In this document: positions 5,491-6,562 of the stretch, piece after piece
How positions within the stretch are numbered: position 1 is the first letter of the stretch
How the letters are laid out: every line of letters starts with the position of its first letter
From: Actinomycetota bacterium
GTDB taxonomy: Bacteria > Actinomycetota > Thermoleophilia > Gaiellales > Gaiellaceae
Length of the DNA stretch: 6,562 nt
Direction: 5' to 3'
Assembly: GCA_003136795.1 (NCBI GenBank)
Contig: PLDP01000270.1
Coordinates: forward strand, 374 to 6,935
Program-made: the position numbers and the translations under genes
The notes under the pieces: model-generated
What the model was told of the DNA's origin: nothing
Database searches by the model: none
Seen by the model: only the letters and a program-made list of their open reading frames with translations

Positions 5491-5975
5491 ACCTCGCGCG
5501 CACTCCGTCGCAGACGGTCGGCCCGTACTACGCGATCGGGCTCTGCCGCCGCGTCGAGAACGAGCTCGTGCCACCGAACGATCCCGGCGCGGTTCGCGTG
5601 ACCGGCCAGCTCCTCGACGGCGATGGGCAGCCGATCGGCGACGGGATGATCGAGGCGTGGGACGCCTCGGGCAGCCGCTGGGGCCGGAGCGGCACCGATG
5701 CCGAAGGGCGGTTCTCGTTCGTCGTCTCGAAGCCCGCCGCCCGGTCGGGCGAGGCGCCGCGGCTCGACATCTACGTCCACGCGCGCGGCCTGCTGAAGCA
5801 CCAGCTGACGCGCCTGTACTTCCCCGACGAGCCGGAGGCGAACGCCGCCGATCCCGTGCTCTCGTCGTTGCCGGAGGCAGATCGTGCGGTCCTCGTCGCG
5901 GAGCAGGAAGATGGGGCCGTGCGCTTCGACATCCGGATGCAGGGCGAACGGCAGACGGTCTTCTTCTCGCTGTGA
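5487..5975 (+). CDS. pcaG: Protocatechuate 3,4-dioxygenase alpha subunit
   Basis: PcaG is the non-catalytic partner of PcaH; it is a structural homologue lacking the iron ligands and completes the active-site pocket. The protein has 162 residues. The N-terminus ARTPSQTVGPYYAIGL (4-19) is the diagnostic alpha-subunit block that reaches into the substrate pocket. VTGQLLDGDGQPIGDGMIEAW (38-58), LTRLYFPDEPEANAADPVL (107-125) with Arg109, and RFDIRMQGERQTVFF (146-160) complete the family pattern. It is shorter than most PcaG proteins, which I recall as about 180-200 residues. The missing part is between EAWDASG (56-62) and RSGTDAEGRF (67-76), where others carry a loop of roughly 20 residues. The frame is intact. 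ATG 5487 is preferred over the in-frame GTG at 5457 because SD GGGAG lies five bases before it and the family block then begins at residue 4. The stop overlaps the next start as GTGA. Confidence 0.93.
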   Translation: MNLARTPSQTVGPYYAIGLCRRVENELVPPNDPGAVRVTGQLLDGDGQPIGDGMIEAWDASGSRWGRSGTDAEGRFSFVVSKPAARSGEAPRLDIYVHARGLLKHQLTRLYFPDEPEANAADPVLSSLPEADRAVLVAEQEDGAVRFDIRMQGERQTVFFSL

Positions 5976-6562
5976 ATCCGTTCTCCGCGATCTTCGTGCC
6001 GGACGAGCTGGCCGACGCCGTCTCGGACCGCGCGTGGCTCGGCGCGATGCTCGATGCCGAGCGCGCGCTCGCGCGCGCCGAAAGCCGCGCCGGACTGATC
6101 ACCGACGAGGCCGCTGCGGCGGTCGCCGAGGCGTGCGACGCGTCGCTCTACGACGCGGCTGAGCTCGCGGTGCAGGGCCGCGCCGCCGGCAACCCGGCCG
6201 AGCCACTCGTCCGCGCGATCCGCGAGCGGGTCGGCGAGCAGCACGCGGCGTCCGTCCATCGTGGCGCGACGAGCCAGGACATCGTCGACTCGGCTGCGAT
6301 GCTCGTCGCGCAGCGGGCGTTGCGGCTCGTCGACGCCGATCTGTGCGGCGCGGCGGACGAATGCGCGCGACTCGCGGCCGAGCACCGCCACACCGTGATG
6401 GCGGCGCGCACGTTGCTGCAGCAGGCGGTGCCGACGACCTTCGGCTTCAAGGCGGCCGGCTGGCTGGTCGGGCTCGTCGAGACGCGGGTGCGCCTTGCGG
6501 CGGTCGCCGAGTCGCTGCCGGCTCAGCTCGGCGGCGCGGCCGGCACGCTCGCGGCGCTCGGC
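5972..6562 (+). CDS. pcaB: 3-carboxy-cis,cis-muconate cycloisomerase, N-terminal part (cut by right edge)
   Basis: PcaB converts 3-carboxy-cis,cis-muconate, the product of PcaHG, to 4-carboxymuconolactone. The frame runs from GTG 5972, which overlaps the pcaG stop as GTGA, to the right edge: 197 residues of an expected 350-450. It belongs to the fumarase/aspartase/adenylosuccinate-lyase superfamily. The N-terminus FSAIFVPDELADAVSDRAWL and the helical segment LDAERALARAESRAGLI (27-43) are typical. HRGATSQDIVDSAAM (96-110) is the first conserved region, and ARTLLQQAVPTTFGFKAAGW (145-164) the second. The latter has Gln151 where the Pseudomonas enzyme, as I recall, has His (RTWLQHA); I believe Gln variants are common in PcaB. 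AQLGGAAGTLAALG closes the visible part. No SD is seen, so translation is probably coupled to pcaG. The third signature loop (GSSxMPxKxNP) lies outside the window. Confidence 0.93.
   Translation, partial: MNPFSAIFVPDELADAVSDRAWLGAMLDAERALARAESRAGLITDEAAAAVAEACDASLYDAAELAVQGRAAGNPAEPLVRAIRERVGEQHAASVHRGATSQDIVDSAAMLVAQRALRLVDADLCGAADECARLAAEHRHTVMAARTLLQQAVPTTFGFKAAGWLVGLVETRVRLAAVAESLPAQLGGAAGTLAALG

Noticed and set aside
6404..6464. Gln151 of PcaB as a loss of a catalytic residue
   Set aside because: Although Pseudomonas PcaB has His at this place as I recall, I believe the LLQQA form is common in other PcaB proteins, so it is not evidence of inactivity.
1..6562. CRISPR arrays, insertion sequences, tRNA or other RNA genes, defence or phage genes
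   Set aside because: No regularly spaced repeats, terminal inverted repeats, transposase motifs or tRNA-like folds were seen; nearly all bases are accounted for by metabolic and wall genes.

Overview
The window is GC-rich, tightly packed bacterial DNA with strongly GC-biased third codon positions. Gene style, a Thr/Pro/Ala-rich secreted wall protein and a CatIJ/PcaHGB gene set all suggest a high-GC actinobacterium. Thermoleophilia (Solirubrobacter-like) is my best guess, but this is an inference; there is no rRNA or other taxonomic marker here.

Two divergent gene groups are separated by a regulatory region of about 134 bp (1556-1689). To the left, on the minus strand, lies a small cell-wall group. 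It has a secreted zinc-dependent N-acetylmuramoyl-L-alanine amidase (887-1555), followed by a secreted coiled-coil protein of the peptidoglycan-hydrolase-accessory type (853 down to base 1, cut by the window edge). The second gene begins in the same frame right after the first one's stop codon and has an unusual SD-hairpin-GTG start region.

To the right, on the plus strand, is an aromatic-catabolism operon: aryl aldehyde dehydrogenase (1690-3165), 3-oxoadipate CoA-transferase subunits A and B of the CatI/CatJ type (3172-3984, 3981-4697), protocatechuate 3,4-dioxygenase beta and alpha subunits pcaH and pcaG (4694-5416, 5487-5975), and the start of pcaB, 3-carboxy-cis,cis-muconate cycloisomerase (5972 to the right edge). 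Nearly all junctions overlap by 4 bp or are separated by a few bases. The exception is the pcaH-pcaG gap, which a 25-codon open frame bridges exactly, with ATGA overlaps at both ends.

Together the genes describe the beta-ketoadipate pathway. The aldehyde dehydrogenase probably oxidises an aromatic aldehyde (vanillin, 4-hydroxybenzaldehyde or similar) to its acid. The acid is converted to protocatechuate by enzymes not in the window. PcaHG cleaves the ring between C3 and C4, PcaB cyclises the resulting carboxymuconate, and CatIJ activates 3-oxoadipate with CoA from succinyl-CoA. The lactonase/decarboxylase steps (pcaC, pcaD or fused pcaL), the thiolase (pcaF) and a regulator are not present and may lie beyond the right edge or elsewhere.

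I see no mobile element, CRISPR array, RNA gene, defence system or clearly undescribed system. The notable points are at the level of gene junctions (the mini-ORF and hairpin between pcaH and pcaG; the SD-hairpin-GTG start of the wall protein) and of shortened loops in CatJ and PcaG.
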